Assembly: GCA_035308365.1 (NCBI GenBank)
Contig: DATGGU010000179.1
Span: forward strand, 1-46,015
DNA length: 46,015 nt
Origin: PALSA-505 sp035308365
GTDB lineage: Bacteria; Actinomycetota; Actinomycetes; Streptosporangiales; Streptosporangiaceae
Direction of reading: 5' to 3'
Shown: piece by piece, positions 45,702 to 46,015 of the stretch
Numbering within the stretch: position 1 is the first letter of the stretch
Layout: each line of letters begins with the position of its first letter
Made by a program: the position numbers and the translations under genes
The notes under the pieces: generated by a model
Told to the model about the DNA's origin: nothing
The model's database searches: none
The model's input: only the letters and a program-made list of their open reading frames with translations

Positions 45702-46015
45702 ATCCCTGCCTCTCGGGGGCTCCGGGGACTCAGCCCCCGGGTGAAAACTTCGGGCGATGGGTGGAGCCCATCAAGCAGCATCAACCGCTTGAAGCCCATC
45801 ATGCAGCATCAACCGCTCCTTCGGGGGGTCCGGGGGCTTGGCCCCGGGATAGATACCGCGGGCCACAGCGCAGACGGGTGAAGCCCATCAAGCAGCATCA
45901 ACCGCTCCTTCGGGGGGTCCGGGGGCTCGGCCCCCGGATAGATACCGCGGGCCACAGCGCAGACGGGTGAAGCCCATCAAGCAGCATCAACCGCTCCTTC
46001 GGGGGGTCCGGGGGC
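45702..46015. repeat. 89-bp tandem array with GC-rich hairpins, running off the window
   Basis: No gene is seen here. GAAGCCCATC recurs at 45791, 45880 and 45969, an exact 89-bp period. Each unit contains AGCAGCATCAACCGCT, GGGGGGTCCGGGGGCT, a CCGGGGGC-TCG-GCCCCCGG hairpin, and ATACCGCGGGCCACAGCG. A degenerate partial unit (45711–45790) lies at the left edge next to yggT. The array continues past base 46015. Its core also occurs at 27562–27660. Confidence 0.9.

Overview
The window is a 46 kb chromosomal segment of a high-GC actinomycete. It is dense with GTG starts and 4-nt GTGA/ATGA overlaps. The gene order yggT–divIVA–(membrane protein)–ileS–traR–lspA–rluD–dnaE, followed by a his operon, is the usual arrangement downstream of the actinobacterial cell-division cluster. 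PriA-type HisA, a polyphosphate glucokinase, a TIGR03085 protein and a short-stem ileS T-box agree with this. A Streptosporangiales-type genus is my guess; I cannot fix the genus.

Left part (1–9.8 kb): an exported spherulin-4-like protein converges on gltBD (glutamate synthase). Next come a MarR regulator divergent from a yceI gene, with a palindrome on the shared promoter, two 68-bp hairpin repeats, a shortened questin-oxidase-like gene, and lgt. This Lgt has lost most of the family signature.

Trp/his part (9.9–23 kb): hisI, a Trp-associated membrane protein, an orphan OmpR-type response regulator with a degenerate receiver, trpC, trpB, trpA and lgt lie on the minus strand. The regulator is tied to its neighbours by 4-nt overlaps on both sides. 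trpE is absent from the slot after hisI. The operon hisD-C-B-H-A(priA)-F lies further right. hisI is cut off from it by a TIGR03085 gene, an archaeal-type aspS and ppgK. The aspS leader is a full T-box with an Asp (GAC) specifier that appears to control translation.

Middle part (23–34 kb): a DUF885 metalloprotease-like protein, a small four-helix membrane protein, an ABC transporter pair behind two GGTTAACC palindromes, dnaE, an RluD-like pseudouridine synthase, lspA, a TraR/DksA-type zinc-finger protein and a small acidic protein.

Right part (34–46 kb): an Ile T-box precedes two tandem IleRS genes, one with a normal HYGH motif and one with the swapped GVHH motif associated with very high mupirocin resistance. 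Converging on them is a 1163-residue membrane-anchored, disordered protein full of short repeated motifs and ending in a likely zinc mini-domain. It follows divIVA and yggT. The window ends inside an 89-bp tandem array whose core also occurs near 27.6 kb.

No tRNA, rRNA, CRISPR array, insertion sequence or prophage was seen. The most interesting items are the Asp T-box, the signature-less Lgt, the response regulator inside the trp operon, the paired IleRS genes and the motif-rich protein next to divIVA.
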